Positions 1-11,127 of a stretch of 64,000 nucleotides of DNA are shown here, in pieces. Position 1 is the first letter of the stretch; each line of letters opens with the position of its first letter. The translations under genes were made by a program, and so were the position numbers. Under the pieces are notes generated by a model that made no database searches, had not been told where the DNA came from, and worked only from the letters and a program-made list of their open reading frames with translations. The stretch lies in NCBI RefSeq assembly GCF_003001955.1, contig NZ_PVNH01000003.1, forward strand, positions 591,042 through 655,041, given 5' to 3'. Origin of the DNA: Prauserella shujinwangii. GTDB lineage: Bacteria > Actinomycetota > Actinomycetes > Mycobacteriales > Pseudonocardiaceae.

Positions 1-1
1 G

Positions 2-3000
2 CTCGCGAGCGAGACGGGCGTGCTCGACGTGGCGCCGGACGCCGTCGTGGCGAAGGGCAGGCTCAAGCCGGGCCGCATGTTCCTCGTGGACACCGAGGCG
101 GGCCGCATCGTCAACGACGACGAGATCAAGTCCGGGCTCGCGGGCGAGGAGCCGTACGAGGAGTGGCTGCACGCGGGGCTGCTGTCGCTGTCCGAGCTGC
201 GCGACCGCGACCACATCACGCAGACCCATGCCTCGGTGCTGCGCCGCCAGCTCGCGTTCGGCTACACCGAGGAGGAGCTGAAGATCCTGCTCGGCCCGAT
301 GGCCGCCCACGGCGCGGAGCCGGTCGGTTCGATGGGCACGGACACGCCGCCCGGCGTGCTGTCCAAGCGATCCCGGCTGCTCTACGACTACTTCAAGCAG
401 GGTTTCGCGCAGGTGACCAACCCGCCGCTGGACGCGATCCGCGAGGAGCTGGTCACCTCGATGAGCCGCATCATGGGCCCCGAGCAGAACCTGCTGCGGC
501 CCGGTCCGGCGTCGTGCAGGCACATCCAGCTGCCCACGCCCGTCATCGACAACGACGAGCTGGCCAAGCTGATCCACATCAACGACGACGGCGACCTGCC
601 CGGCTTCGCCTGTACCGTCCTGTCCGGACTGTACGAGGTGGACGGTGGCGGTGCCGCGCTGGCGGCGGCGATCGAGCGGGTGCGCCGGGAGGCGTCCGAG
701 GCGATCGCGGCCGGCGCGCGCACGCTGGTGCTCTCCGACCGCGACTCCGACCACCGGATGGCGCCGATTCCCTCGCTGCTGCTCGTCTCGGCGGTCCACC
801 ATCATCTGGTGCGCACCAAGGAGCGGCTGCGGGTGGCGCTGGTCGTCGAGTCCGGCGACGCGCGCGAGGTGCACCACATCGCGCTGCTGCTCGGCTACGG
901 CGCCGCCGCCGTGAACCCGTACCTCGCGTTCGAGACGATCGAGGACATGATCGCGCAGGGAGCGATCACCGGCATCGAGCCGGAGAAGGCGATCCGCAAC
1001 TACGTCAACGCGCTCGTCAAGGGCGTGCTGAAGATCATGTCCAAGATGGGCATCTCCACCGTGGGCGCCTACACCGCCGCCCAGGTCTTCGAGTCCCTCG
1101 GGCTCTCCCAGGAGCTGCTCGACGAGTACTTCACCGGCACCACGTCGAAGCTCGGCGGGGTCGGCCTCGACGTGCTCGCCGAGGAGGTCGCCCTGCGGCA
1201 CCGCCGCGCCTACCCGGACAACCCGACCGAGCGCGTGCACCGCGGGCTGGAAACCGGTGGTGAGTACGCCTACCGCAGGGAGGGCGAGCTGCACCTGTTC
1301 ACGCCGGAGACGGTGTTTCTGCTGCAGCACGCCAGCAAGACGCGGCGGGACGAGGTCTACCGCCAGTACTCGGACGAGGTGAACCGCCTCAACCGGGAGG
1401 GTGGCGCGCTACGCGGCATGTTCTCCTTCCGGACCGGGGGACGCAGCCCGGTGCCGATCGAGGAGGTCGAGTCGGTCGAGTCGATCTGCAGGCGGTTCAA
1501 CACCGGCGCGATGTCGTACGGCTCCATCTCGATGGAGGCGCACCAGACGCTCGCCATCGCGATGAACCGCATCGGCGGCCGGTCGAACACCGGTGAGGGC
1601 GGCGAGGATCCCGAGCGGCTGTACGACCCCGAGCGGCGCAGCGCCATCAAGCAGGTCGCGAGTGGACGGTTCGGCGTCACCAGCGAGTACCTGGTGAACG
1701 CCGACGACATCCAGATCAAGATGGCGCAGGGCGCCAAGCCCGGCGAGGGCGGGCAGCTGCCGCCGAACAAGGTGTACCCGTGGATCGCGCGCACCCGGCA
1801 CTCCACTCCGGGGGTGGGGCTGATCTCGCCGCCGCCGCACCACGACATCTACTCGATCGAGGACCTGGCGCAGCTGATCCACGACCTGAAGAACGCCAAC
1901 GAGCGGGCGCGGATCCACGTCAAGCTGGTCAGTTCGCTCGGCGTCGGCACGGTCGCCGCGGGCGTGTCGAAGGCGCACGCCGACGTGGTGCTCATCTCGG
2001 GGCACGACGGCGGCACCGGTGCCTCGCCGATGAACTCGCTCAAGCACGCCGGGACCCCGTGGGAGATCGGCCTGGCCGAGACGCAGCAGACGTTGCTGCT
2101 CAACGGGTTGCGCGACCGCATCACGGTGCAGGTCGACGGCGGGTTCAAGAACGGACGGGATGTGGTCGTCGCCGCGCTGCTCGGCGCCGAGGAGTACGGG
2201 TTCGCCACCGCGCCGCTGGTGGTGGCCGGCTGCATCATGATGCGCGTGTGCCACCTGGACACCTGCCCGGTGGGCGTCGCCACGCAGAACCCCGACCTGC
2301 GCAAGCGGTACACCGGCCAGGCCGACCACGTCGTGAACTACTTCCGGTTCGTGGCGCAGGAGATCCGCGAGTACCTGGCGCAGCTGGGCTTCCGCTCGCT
2401 GGACGAGGCGATCGGCAGGGCCGACGTGCTCGACGTCGACGAGGCCGTCGAGCACTGGAAGGCGCGGGGTCTCGATCTCGAGCCGGTGTTCGCCATGCCG
2501 GAGCGGACGCCGTACGGCGGCGCGCGGCGCAAGGTCCGCGAGCAGGACCACGGTCTCGAGCACGCGCTGGACCGGACGCTGATCCAGCTCGCCGAGGCTG
2601 CGCTGGAGGACGCGCACCGGGTGAACATCGAGCTTCCGGTGCGCAACGTCAACCGCACGGTGGGCACCTTGCTCGGCTCGGAGATCACCCGCCGGTACGG
2701 CAGCGCGGGCCTGCCCGACGACACCATCCGCATCATGCTGACGGGCTCGGCGGGGCAGTCGCTGGGCGCCTTCCTGCCGCCCGGCGTGACCCTGGACATG
2801 GTGGGCGACGCGAACGACTACGTCGGCAAGGGCCTCTCCGGCGGGCGGGTCATCGTGCGCCCGCACCCCGAGGCGCAGTTCGCCGCCGAGGGACAGGTGA
2901 TCGCGGGCAACACCATCGGCTACGGCGCGACGGGCGGTGAGCTGTTCATCCGCGGCCAGGTGGGCGAGCGGTTCTGCGTGCGCAACTCCGGCGCGCTGGC

Positions 3001-3394
3001 GGTGGCCGAGGGCGTCGGCGACCACGCGTTCGAGTACATGACCGGTGGCCGGGCGGTGGTGCTCGGCCCGACCGGCCGGAACGTCGCGGCCGGCATGTCC
3101 GGCGGCCTCGCCTACGTGCTCGACCTCGACCGGCGGCAGGTCAACCCCGGCATGGTGGACCTGCAGGAGCCGGAGGCCGACGACCTGGCGTGGCTGAAGG
3201 AGACCGTGCGGCGGCACCACGACCTGACCCGTTCCCCGGTGGCCGCCTCGCTGCTGGCCGACTGGCCGCGCCGGTCGGCGGGTTTCGTGAAGGTGATGCC
3301 GCGCGACTACCAGCGCGTCCTGGAGGCCGCGCGGGCGGCGAAGGCGGCGGGCCGGGACATCGACGAGGCGATCATGGAGGCGGCTCGTGGCTGA
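2..3394 (+). CDS. gltB: Glutamate synthase large subunit (partial, 5' end outside window)
   Basis: Large subunit of NADPH-GOGAT, which makes two glutamates from glutamine and 2-oxoglutarate in the cytoplasm. The reading frame is open from the window edge; 1130 residues are visible of about 1500 usual, so the N-terminal class II glutaminase domain with its catalytic Cys lies upstream. Seen: the FMN-domain signature [12 protein letters not shown], the motif [10 protein letters not shown], a 3Fe-4S binding region with Cys spaced C-x5-C-x4-C within [15 protein letters not shown], and the C-terminal GXGXG beta-helix domain ([24 protein letters not shown]). The stop codon overlaps a GTG start inside the string GTGGCTGA, the same overlap repeated twice downstream before gltD. 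It forms an operon with gltD. Confidence 0.97.
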   Translation, partial: LASETGVLDVAPDAVVAKGRLKPGRMFLVDTEAGRIVNDDEIKSGLAGEEPYEEWLHAGLLSLSELRDRDHITQTHASVLRRQLAFGYTEEELKILLGPMAAHGAEPVGSMGTDTPPGVLSKRSRLLYDYFKQGFAQVTNPPLDAIREELVTSMSRIMGPEQNLLRPGPASCRHIQLPTPVIDNDELAKLIHINDDGDLPGFACTVLSGLYEVDGGGAALAAAIERVRREASEAIAAGARTLVLSDRDSDHRMAPIPSLLLVSAVHHHLVRTKERLRVALVVESGDAREVHHIALLLGYGAAAVNPYLAFETIEDMIAQGAITGIEPEKAIRNYVNALVKGVLKIMSKMGISTVGAYTAAQVFESLGLSQELLDEYFTGTTSKLGGVGLDVLAEEVALRHRRAYPDNPTERVHRGLETGGEYAYRREGELHLFTPETVFLLQHASKTRRDEVYRQYSDEVNRLNREGGALRGMFSFRTGGRSPVPIEEVESVESICRRFNTGAMSYGSISMEAHQTLAIAMNRIGGRSNTGEGGEDPERLYDPERRSAIKQVASGRFGVTSEYLVNADDIQIKMAQGAKPGEGGQLPPNKVYPWIARTRHSTPGVGLISPPPHHDIYSIEDLAQLIHDLKNANERARIHVKLVSSLGVGTVAAGVSKAHADVVLISGHDGGTGASPMNSLKHAGTPWEIGLAETQQTLLLNGLRDRITVQVDGGFKNGRDVVVAALLGAEEYGFATAPLVVAGCIMMRVCHLDTCPVGVATQNPDLRKRYTGQADHVVNYFRFVAQEIREYLAQLGFRSLDEAIGRADVLDVDEAVEHWKARGLDLEPVFAMPERTPYGGARRKVREQDHGLEHALDRTLIQLAEAALEDAHRVNIELPVRNVNRTVGTLLGSEITRRYGSAGLPDDTIRIMLTGSAGQSLGAFLPPGVTLDMVGDANDYVGKGLSGGRVIVRPHPEAQFAAEGQVIAGNTIGYGATGGELFIRGQVGERFCVRNSGALAVAEGVGDHAFEYMTGGRAVVLGPTGRNVAAGMSGGLAYVLDLDRRQVNPGMVDLQEPEADDLAWLKETVRRHHDLTRSPVAASLLADWPRRSAGFVKVMPRDYQRVLEAARAAKAAGRDIDEAIMEAARG

Positions 3395-3479
3395 GCATGG
3401 CGGAGCGTGCGGAGCGGCAGCCACGGCCGCCGACCGGGTGCGGGGGTCCCGCAAGACACTGGAGGCGGCTCGTGGCTGA
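3387..3479 (+). CDS. Mini-ORF 1 in the gltB-gltD junction (30 aa, hypothetical)
   Basis: A 30-codon frame that starts with GTG inside the gltB stop overlap, has GGAGG 6 nt upstream, and ends with the same LEAARG-stop string as the tail of GltB. Its stop overlaps the GTG of the next mini-ORF. The composition ([17 protein letters not shown]...) is Ala/Gly rich with no recognised domain. It may be translated only to carry ribosomes from gltB to gltD. It is listed because the start, ribosome site and overlap are all intact; whether a stable peptide exists is unknown. Confidence 0.35.
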   Translation: MAEHGGACGAAATAADRVRGSRKTLEAARG

Positions 3480-3603
3480 GCATGGCGGAGCGTGCGGAGC
3501 GGCAGCCACGGCCGCCGACCGGGTTGGGCCCCCGCTGTGGCATGCTTTTTCGCCACAGCAGGGGAGGGGGTCCCGCAAGACACTGGAGGCGGCTCGTGGC
3601 TGA
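3472..3603 (+). CDS. Mini-ORF 2 in the gltB-gltD junction (43 aa, hypothetical)
   Basis: The second copy of the junction unit encodes 43 residues with the same first 17 codons as mini-ORF 1, then an insertion (VGPPLWHAFSPQQGRG) produced by a GC-rich hairpin with a T5 stretch in its loop, then the same RKTLEAARG end. GGAGG lies 6 nt before the GTG, and the stop overlaps the gltD GTG in GTGGCTGA. No known domain. The likely role, if any, is translational relay or control of the GltB:GltD ratio (inference). Confidence 0.35.
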   Translation: MAEHGGACGAAATAADRVGPPLWHAFSPQQGRGSRKTLEAARG

Positions 3604-5104
3604 CCCGACCGGATTCCTGAAGCACGACCGCGCCGAGCCACCCAAGCGGCCGAAGGACGAGCGCGTCCACGACTGGCGCGAGGTGTACGCCGACCGCGCC
3701 CCGGGGGAGCGCGACAGCGAGGTCCGCACGCAGGCGACCCGGTGCATGGACTGCGGCATCCCGTTCTGCCACTCCGGCACGGCGGGCTGCCCGCTGGGCA
3801 ACCTGATTCCCGAGTGGAACGACCTGGTGCGGCGCGGCGACTGGGCGGAGGCGAGCGAGCGGCTCCACGCGACCAACAACTTCCCCGAGTTCACCGGGAA
3901 GCTGTGCCCGGCGCCGTGCGAGTCGGCGTGCGTGCTGTCGATCTCGCCGCTGTCCGGTGGCCCGGTGGCGATCAAGCGGGTCGAGGAGACCATTGCCGTG
4001 CAGGCGTGGGAGTCCGGCTACGTGCGCGAGCGGACGGCGGCGGAGTCCACCGGGCGGCGGGTGGCCGTCGTGGGCTCGGGGCCTGCCGGTCTCGCGGCCG
4101 CCCAGCAGCTGACGCGAGCCGGGCACGAGGTGACCGTGTTCGAGCGGGACGACCGGCTCGGCGGGTTGCTGCGGTACGGCATTCCCGAGTTCAAGATGGA
4201 GAAGAAGGTCCTCGACCGCAGGCTCGCGCAGCTGCGCGCCGAGGGCACCACGTTCGTCACCCGCTGCGAGGTGGGTGTCGACGTCACGGTGGAGCAGCTG
4301 CGGGAGCGGTTCGACGCCGTCGTGCTGGCGGTGGGCGCGCTGCGCGGCCGCGACGACACCATGACGCCCGGCCGCGAGCACGACGGCATCCACCTCGCGA
4401 TGGAGTACCTGGTGCCCGCCAACCGGTACTGCGAGGGCGACGGCCCGCCGGAGATCGACGCGCACGGCAGGCACGTCGTCATCATCGGCGGCGGCGACAC
4501 CGGCGCCGACTGCTACGGCACGGCCACCAGGCAGGGCGCGCTCTCGGTGACGCAGCTCGACCAGTACCCGCAGCCCCCGTCCACGCGCGACGACGACCGC
4601 TCGCCGTGGCCGACGTGGCCGTACATCCTGCGCACCTACCCCGTGCACGAGGAGACGGGGGAACGGCGGTTCGCGGTCGCGGTGAAGCGGTTCCTCGCCG
4701 ACGAGAACGGCCGGGTGCGGGCGCTGGAGCTGCACAAGGTGCGGGTGGAGAAGGACCCGGAGACCGGCCGCAGGCAGGTCGTGCCGACCAGCGAGGAGAT
4801 CGAGGAGCTGCCCGCCGACCTGGTCTTGCTCGCGATCGGTTTCGAGGGCGTGGAGCACATGCGCCTGCTCGGCGACCTGGGACTGGAGCTGACCGGGCGC
4901 GGCACGATCTCGTGCGGTGCGGACTGGCAGACGGAGGCGCCCGGCGTGTTCGTGTGCGGTGACGCGCACCGGGGCGCCTCGCTGGTGGTGTGGGCGATCG
5001 CGGAGGGCCGTTCGGTGGCCCACGCGGTGGACTCCTACCTCACCGGTTCCTCCGACCTGCCCGCCCCGGTGCACCCGACCGCGCTGCCGCTGGCCGCGGT
5101 CTGA
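3596..5104 (+). CDS. gltD: Glutamate synthase small subunit
   Basis: Small FAD subunit of NADPH-GOGAT (502 aa); it passes electrons from NADPH through FAD and two 4Fe-4S clusters to GltB. Seen: N-terminal Cys motifs CMDCGIPFC and CPAPCESACV, the FAD dinucleotide-binding motif GSGPAGLAAAQQL, and the NADPH-binding motif IIGGGDTGADC. The GTG start was chosen because GGAGG sits 6 nt upstream and the N-terminus ADPTGFLKHDR is typical of the family; an upstream in-frame extension would read through the repeated junction and is not plausible. Translation is expected to be coupled to the preceding mini-ORF by the GTGGCTGA overlap. Confidence 0.96.
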   Translation: MADPTGFLKHDRAEPPKRPKDERVHDWREVYADRAPGERDSEVRTQATRCMDCGIPFCHSGTAGCPLGNLIPEWNDLVRRGDWAEASERLHATNNFPEFTGKLCPAPCESACVLSISPLSGGPVAIKRVEETIAVQAWESGYVRERTAAESTGRRVAVVGSGPAGLAAAQQLTRAGHEVTVFERDDRLGGLLRYGIPEFKMEKKVLDRRLAQLRAEGTTFVTRCEVGVDVTVEQLRERFDAVVLAVGALRGRDDTMTPGREHDGIHLAMEYLVPANRYCEGDGPPEIDAHGRHVVIIGGGDTGADCYGTATRQGALSVTQLDQYPQPPSTRDDDRSPWPTWPYILRTYPVHEETGERRFAVAVKRFLADENGRVRALELHKVRVEKDPETGRRQVVPTSEEIEELPADLVLLAIGFEGVEHMRLLGDLGLELTGRGTISCGADWQTEAPGVFVCGDAHRGASLVVWAIAEGRSVAHAVDSYLTGSSDLPAPVHPTALPLAAV

Positions 5105-5118
5105 GCCCACCACGGGAC

Positions 5119-6589
<1,471 letters not shown>

Positions 6590-6624
6590 CTCGTGAGTGG
6601 GAACCGTGGTGAGAACAACGTTTC

Positions 6625-7950
6625 TCACGCACGAGCGCTGAGCAGCAGGGCCGCCATCGACTTGGTCACCGCGTCGCCGAGGGACCCCACGTCGGGGACG
6701 GCCTCGCCGTTGGCCTGCAGGCCGACGTGCAGGGTGTCGCGGTAGCTCGACACCGCGACACCCACGGCCTGGTGCGGGGCCAGCGGCACGAACGGGTACA
6801 CCTCCCGCAGTGCGGCGCCCCCGAACGTCATCGGCACGCCGGGCAGCGGCACGTTGGTGACGACGGTGTCGAACAGCAGCGGCGCGGCACGGCCCGCGAC
6901 CTTCGTGGCGATCCGGTGCACGCCCGCGGGCACGCGGTTGGCCAGGATGGGGATCGCTCCCGCGCCCCGGGCGGGACCGGCCTTCTTGTTGCGGTCCATC
7001 GTCGCCCGCACCGCCCGCAGCCGCGCCGCCGGATCCTCGAGCTCGACGGGCAGGTCGCACAGGTAACCGGAGAGCACGTTGCCGCCCGCACGTTCGGCCT
7101 CCCGGCCGCGCAGGCTCACCGGCACGAGCGCGCGCAACGGCCCGGCTTCGGGACGCCGCCCCCGGTTGGTCATCCAGTCCCGTAGCGCACCCGCCAGCAC
7201 CGCGAGGACGACGTCGTTGGTGGTGCCGCCGAGCGACCTGCGCACCCGCCGGACGTCGCCCATGTCGAGCCGGACGAAGCCGAGCCGCCTGCTCCGGGAG
7301 TTCGGCGTCGCGGTCGGGGACACCGGGTACGGTCGCGCCGCCCGCAGGACGGCGCCCGCGATGCCCGCCGACTCGCCCGCCTGGCCGATCGCCGTCGTCG
7401 CGCTGTCCCAGAGAACGTCCAGCGGCGACCGGGCGGGCGCGGGCTTCGGCCGTTCCGCACCGCGCTGGCGCGGCAGGGAGACGCCGTCGAGCAGGCCCAG
7501 TGCGACCTCGACGGCACCCTGGCCGTCGGCGAACGCGTGGTGGAACTTCAGCAGCAACGCGAACTCCCCGCCGGGCAGGCCGGTCACGATCTGCGCGTTC
7601 CACAGCGGGGTCTCCGGGTCGAGTGGCTCCGCGATCCAGTAGGAGGCGTGCTCGGCCAGCGGGTCGGCCTGGAACCGGTCGGTGAGGTGGTGCACCTCGA
7701 TGTGCCGCATGACGTCGAAGCCGGGATCCTCCGTCCACTGCGCGCCGCCGAGCGGTGGCCAGCTGGTCCGCACTCGTCGGCGCAGCCGGGGAATCCGCCG
7801 GGCACGGTCGGCGAGCAGCCCGGTCAGCCGCGCCGGGTCGGCGACCTCCCCGGGCCGGAACGTCACGACCGCGCCCATGTGCATGGGGGTCGTGTCGCTT
7901 TCCAGGCAGAGGAAGGCGACGTCCAGGGCGCTGAGCCGGTTCGCGGGCAT
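6625..7950 (-). CDS. Wax ester synthase / diacylglycerol acyltransferase (WS/DGAT)
   Basis: Membrane-associated bifunctional acyltransferase of 441 aa that esterifies acyl-CoA to diacylglycerol or fatty alcohols and makes storage triacylglycerol in actinobacteria. The catalytic motif HHAFADG (HHxxxDG) is at residues 137-143; the N-terminus MPANRLSALDVAFL is typical, and the C-terminal half contains the conserved NDVVLAVLAGALR and NVPLPGVP blocks. The start was set at 7950, where GGGAGG lies 7 nt upstream; a longer in-frame version adds only low-complexity residues. It stands alone, convergent with aroG. Substrate preference cannot be told from sequence. Confidence 0.93.
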   Translation of the reverse strand: MPANRLSALDVAFLCLESDTTPMHMGAVVTFRPGEVADPARLTGLLADRARRIPRLRRRVRTSWPPLGGAQWTEDPGFDVMRHIEVHHLTDRFQADPLAEHASYWIAEPLDPETPLWNAQIVTGLPGGEFALLLKFHHAFADGQGAVEVALGLLDGVSLPRQRGAERPKPAPARSPLDVLWDSATTAIGQAGESAGIAGAVLRAARPYPVSPTATPNSRSRRLGFVRLDMGDVRRVRRSLGGTTNDVVLAVLAGALRDWMTNRGRRPEAGPLRALVPVSLRGREAERAGGNVLSGYLCDLPVELEDPAARLRAVRATMDRNKKAGPARGAGAIPILANRVPAGVHRIATKVAGRAAPLLFDTVVTNVPLPGVPMTFGGAALREVYPFVPLAPHQAVGVAVSSYRDTLHVGLQANGEAVPDVGSLGDAVTKSMAALLLSARA

Positions 7951-8001
7951 CGGCGGGCCTCCCGATGTCGAAGGATTTCGCGATGGGTTCACTGCAGCAG
8001 C

Positions 8002-8018
8002 CGCGCGTGACACGCGCG
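8002..8018. promoter_or_regulatory. Palindrome upstream of the WS/DGAT gene (candidate operator)
   Basis: CGCGCGTG-A-CACGCGCG is a 17-bp perfect palindrome about 50 nt upstream of the WS/DGAT start, in the 155-nt gap to the macro-domain gene. It could be an operator, but GC-rich palindromes also arise by chance in this genome. Confidence 0.35.
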
Positions 8019-8105
8019 TGGTCGCGGCGTTACCGCCCTGCTAATCCTTCCCCGGCAGGCTCCCGGCGCGGAGACCCCGTCCGTGGATTCATCCGAACGA
8101 GGTTG

Positions 8106-8618
8106 TCAGGCAAGGAAGTTCGCGAAGGCGCGGTACACGTCCGGGCTGAACAGTACGAAACGGACGTGTTCGACAGCGGTGTCCTCGGCCTGCCGGACCG
8201 ACGTTATGGCGATCTCCGCGGCACTGTCGAGGGGCCAGCCGTAGACCCCGGCCGACACCGCGGGGAAGGCGACGGACCGCGCACCGAGTTCGTCGGCGAC
8301 CCGCAACGACTCGCGGTAGCACGACGCGAGCAGGTGCGCGCGATCCTCGGAGCGGGCGAAGACGGGTCCGACCGTGTGGATCACCCATCGCGCGGGCAGC
8401 CTGCCCGCCGTGGTGGCGACGGCCCGCCCGGTCGGCAGCCCGTCGGGGTAGGTCGTCTCCCGCAGCCTGCGGCATTCGGCGAGGATGTCCGGCCCGCCCG
8501 CGCGGTGGATGGCGCCGTCGACCCCGCCGCCGCCGAGCAGCCGCGAGTTGGCCGCGTTGACGACGGCGTCGACGTCCTGTTCGGTGATGTCTCCCTGGAC
8601 GAGTTCGATCCCGGTCAT
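8106..8618 (-). CDS. Macro-domain protein, O-acetyl-ADP-ribose deacetylase type
   Basis: 170-aa single macro domain of the MacroD/YmdB type, predicted to bind ADP-ribose and hydrolyse O-acetyl-ADP-ribose or remove ADP-ribose from proteins. Seen: GDITEQDVDAVVNAANS, LLGGGGVDGAIHRAGG, and FPAVSAGVYGWP, the phosphate-binding loop. Its ATG overlaps the kinase stop codon (ATGA), so it is translationally coupled to the upstream PASTA kinase. This suggests a shared signalling role, but the substrate is unknown. Confidence 0.93.
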   Translation of the reverse strand: MTGIELVQGDITEQDVDAVVNAANSRLLGGGGVDGAIHRAGGPDILAECRRLRETTYPDGLPTGRAVATTAGRLPARWVIHTVGPVFARSEDRAHLLASCYRESLRVADELGARSVAFPAVSAGVYGWPLDSAAEIAITSVRQAEDTAVEHVRFVLFSPDVYRAFANFLA

Positions 8619-10594
8619 GGCAGCACGCGGAGGTTGACGGTGGTTCCCTTCGGCACCCGCTGGCCGGGGTCGGGGTCCTGGTCGACGACGAAGCTGAACC
8701 CGCGTCGCTCGTCGGCTCCCTGCACCTGCAGGCCCGCGTCGGACAGCAACTGCACGGCGTCGCGCGTCGGCCTGCCGACCACCGAGGGGACCTCGACGGC
8801 GTTCGACACGAAGACGCCGACCCTGGTGCCACCACCCGGGGTGGTGCCCGCCTCCGGGTCGGTGCGGGTCACGCTGCCCGCCGGCACGTCCGCGGCGAAC
8901 TCCTCGCCCGCGTCGAACGGTTCGAACCCGGCCTGCTGCAGGATCTGGAACGCCTCGTCGCGGCTCTTTCCCTTCACCGAGGGCACCGGCGTCGGCGGTG
9001 GGCCCTTGGACACGACGATGGTGACCCGGTCGCCGATGTTGGCCTCGCTGCCGGGCCGCGGCGACACGGTGACGACGGCGCCCTCGGGCACCTCGGCGCT
9101 GAACTGGTCGGCGTTCGGGTCGAGCCGTGGTTCCAGCTGCACCTCACGAATCGCGTTCTCGGCCTGCTCGACCGACATGCCGGGCGAGATGTCCGGCACG
9201 ATCGGCTTGCCGAGTGAGAGCGTCACCCGCACGACGCCGCCCACGAGGGCGTCGGTGCCCGCGGCCGGGTCGGTGCCGATGACGGTGCCCCGGGGCGCGG
9301 TGTTGTGCCGCTCCTCGGCGAACTCGGGCACGAGCTCGGCGGCGCGGAGCTGCTGCTCGGCGGCGGCGCGGTCGAGTCCGGTCACCTGCGGCACGGCGAC
9401 CCAGCGGCCGCCCGCGAACCACCACACGAGCGCGCCGACGCCGGCCGCGACGAGCAGCCCGGCCAGCGCCCACAGGACCATCCGGCCGCGGCGCCGTGGC
9501 GGAGGCGCCGCGGGCTCGCCGCCGGGAGGCGTGCCGGGACCGGGCGGCGGTCCGTCCATCGGAAGGGGGCCGCGAGGCAGGGCCTGGGTGCCGCGGGGCC
9601 CGCCGGGAACCGGCTGCACCGTGGTGACCGCCTGGAAGGCGGGAATGGTGCGCTCGGCGTCGGTGACCTCCGAGGGGCTCCCGGCACTCTCGGCCTGGGG
9701 GCGCACGGGGGCGGGCACGGGCACCGAGGTGATGCCCAGCGACGTCCGGACCTGCTCCAGCTCGGCGAGGAAGACGCGGGCGTCCGCGGGCCTGGCCTGC
9801 GGGTCGCGCCGGGTCACGCGCAGGACGAGGTCGTCGAGCGCGGGCGGGAGGTCCCGCCGGGCGAGGCTCGGCGCGGGCACGTCGTCGTTCACGTGCCGGT
9901 ACGCCACCGACAGCGCCGTGTCGGCGGTGTAGGGCACGCGGCCCGTCAGCATCTCGTAGAGCAGGATGCCCGTCGAGTAGACGTCGCCGCGCTCGTTCGC
10001 CGAACCGCTGGTGACCTGCTCGGGCGAGAGGTAGGCGACCGTGCCGAGGATGACGCTCGCGCTGGTGGTGTTGGCGCTCGCCACGGCGCGCACCAGCCCG
10101 AAGTCGCCGACCTTCACCGATCCGCCCCGGCCGATGAGCACGTTCTCCGGCTTCACGTCGCGGTGCACCAGGCCCTCCGTGTGGGCCGCCGCGAGCGCGG
10201 AGAGCACCTGCTCGGCGATGGTGAGGGCCAGCGGGAGGTCCAGCGGGCCGCGCTGGTCGAGCAGGTCCCGCAGCGTGCCGCCGTCCACGAGCTCCATGAC
10301 CAGGAAGGCGCGGCCCTCGTCGGCTCCGGCGGTGGTGTCGAAGCCCTGGTCGTGCACCGCGACGACGTGGGGGTGGTGCAGGCGTGCGGCGGAGCGGGCC
10401 TCCCACTCGAAGCGGTCGACGAACGAGCGGTCGTCGGCGAAGCGGGGATCCATGATCTTGATGGCGACGGGCCGGTCCAGCCTGGTGTCGACGCCGCGGT
10501 ACACCGACGACATGCCGCCCCTGGCGAGCAGCCTGTCGACTCGGTACCGCCGGTCGAGGAGCGCGCCGACCGGGCTGTGGTCCGTGCGTGTCAC
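8615..10594 (-). CDS. pknL: PASTA-domain Ser/Thr protein kinase, PknL orthologue by synteny
   Basis: Receptor-like kinase of 659 aa. N-terminal Hanks-type kinase: glycine loop LARGGMSSVYRG, invariant Lys in VAIKIMD (Lys46), catalytic HRDVKPEN at 144-151, DFG at 164-166, and an activation loop rich in Thr/Ser. A Pro-rich linker follows, then a single membrane helix at about 372-394 and four extracellular PASTA repeats (about 400-659), expected to sense peptidoglycan or lipid II. The GTG start at 10594 was chosen because TACTAT lies 8 nt upstream (leaderless-like); an upstream extension is possible. It is divergent from the Rv2175c homologue, as in M. tuberculosis, where PknL lacks PASTA repeats and phosphorylates Rv2175c. 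Confidence 0.93.
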   Translation of the reverse strand: MTRTDHSPVGALLDRRYRVDRLLARGGMSSVYRGVDTRLDRPVAIKIMDPRFADDRSFVDRFEWEARSAARLHHPHVVAVHDQGFDTTAGADEGRAFLVMELVDGGTLRDLLDQRGPLDLPLALTIAEQVLSALAAAHTEGLVHRDVKPENVLIGRGGSVKVGDFGLVRAVASANTTSASVILGTVAYLSPEQVTSGSANERGDVYSTGILLYEMLTGRVPYTADTALSVAYRHVNDDVPAPSLARRDLPPALDDLVLRVTRRDPQARPADARVFLAELEQVRTSLGITSVPVPAPVRPQAESAGSPSEVTDAERTIPAFQAVTTVQPVPGGPRGTQALPRGPLPMDGPPPGPGTPPGGEPAAPPPRRRGRMVLWALAGLLVAAGVGALVWWFAGGRWVAVPQVTGLDRAAAEQQLRAAELVPEFAEERHNTAPRGTVIGTDPAAGTDALVGGVVRVTLSLGKPIVPDISPGMSVEQAENAIREVQLEPRLDPNADQFSAEVPEGAVVTVSPRPGSEANIGDRVTIVVSKGPPPTPVPSVKGKSRDEAFQILQQAGFEPFDAGEEFAADVPAGSVTRTDPEAGTTPGGGTRVGVFVSNAVEVPSVVGRPTRDAVQLLSDAGLQVQGADERRGFSFVVDQDPDPGQRVPKGTTVNLRVLP

Positions 10595-10602
10595 AGGAGT
10601 CG

Positions 10603-10608
10603 ATAGTA
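10603..10608 (-). promoter_or_regulatory. -10 element of pknL
   Basis: On the minus strand TACTAT lies 8 nt before the chosen GTG, consistent with a leaderless or near-leaderless transcript. It decided the start of pknL over longer alternatives. Confidence 0.45.
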
Positions 10609-10738
10609 CGGACGTGAGCACGATCGGTGGACCCGCCCTGAGCACTCCGGCGCCACCGAGAGTGCGCTGGCCCTGTCCGGGTTAGTCCATTGGAGCGGTT
10701 CTCCTCGCGACCGCGCTGTTTGTGGCAAGGTAAGGGGC

Positions 10739-11107
10739 GTGAGTGCGATCCCAGTCGCTGACGACGTGCTCGACGCGGACGTCCCGGTGCTTCCGCTCGC
10801 GGAGGTGGCGAACGCGCTCGGGCTCTCGGGCAACAAAGTGCGGCAGATGCTGAAAGACGGTCAGCTGATCGCGGTCCGCCGGGACGGAGAGCTGGTCGTG
10901 CCCGCTGACTTCCTGGGCGACGGTGTGGTCATCAAGGGGCTCGCCGGCACCATCACCGTGCTGGCGGACGCCGGGTTCAACCGCACGGAGATGCTGCGCT
11001 GGCTGTTCTCCAGGGACGAGTCGCTGCCGGGGGTCACCCCGATCAACGCCCTGCGGACCAGCCACGGCACGGAGGTCAAGCGGCGCGCGCAGGCGATGGC
11101 GTTCTGA
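10739..11107 (+). CDS. Rv2175c-family DNA-binding protein, likely PknL substrate
   Basis: 122-aa cytoplasmic protein with an N-terminal winged helix-turn-helix (PLAEVANALGLSGNKVRQML) and a conserved C-terminal block (GTITVLADAGFNRTEMLRWLF). In M. tuberculosis Rv2175c binds DNA weakly and is phosphorylated by PknL; the divergent position next to pknL supports the same pairing here. The N-terminal tail VSAIPVADDVLDADV lacks a clear Thr, so the phosphorylation site may differ (Ser2 is the only hydroxyl residue there). GTG start; CAAGGT 7 nt upstream could be the -10 of a leaderless transcript, though its first base deviates from consensus. Confidence 0.88.
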   Translation: MSAIPVADDVLDADVPVLPLAEVANALGLSGNKVRQMLKDGQLIAVRRDGELVVPADFLGDGVVIKGLAGTITVLADAGFNRTEMLRWLFSRDESLPGVTPINALRTSHGTEVKRRAQAMAF

Positions 11108-11127
11108 GCCCCCGCAGCGGGCGGTGC

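Larger units (their letters stand above)
3376..3603 (+). repeat. Tandem duplication of the gltB/gltD translational-coupling junction
   Basis: The 19-bp string GGAGGCGGCTCGTGGCTGA (Shine-Dalgarno, GTG start and overlapping TGA stop) occurs three times, at 3376-3394, 3461-3479 and 3585-3603. The units between are 85 bp and 124 bp; they share most sequence, and the second carries a 39-bp longer middle with a hairpin (arms 3530-3541 and 3552-3564, one bulged A). Both lengths are 1 modulo 3, so each unit shifts frame by one and re-creates the stop/start overlap. The ancestral state was presumably a direct gltB-gltD overlap. Confidence 0.9.
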
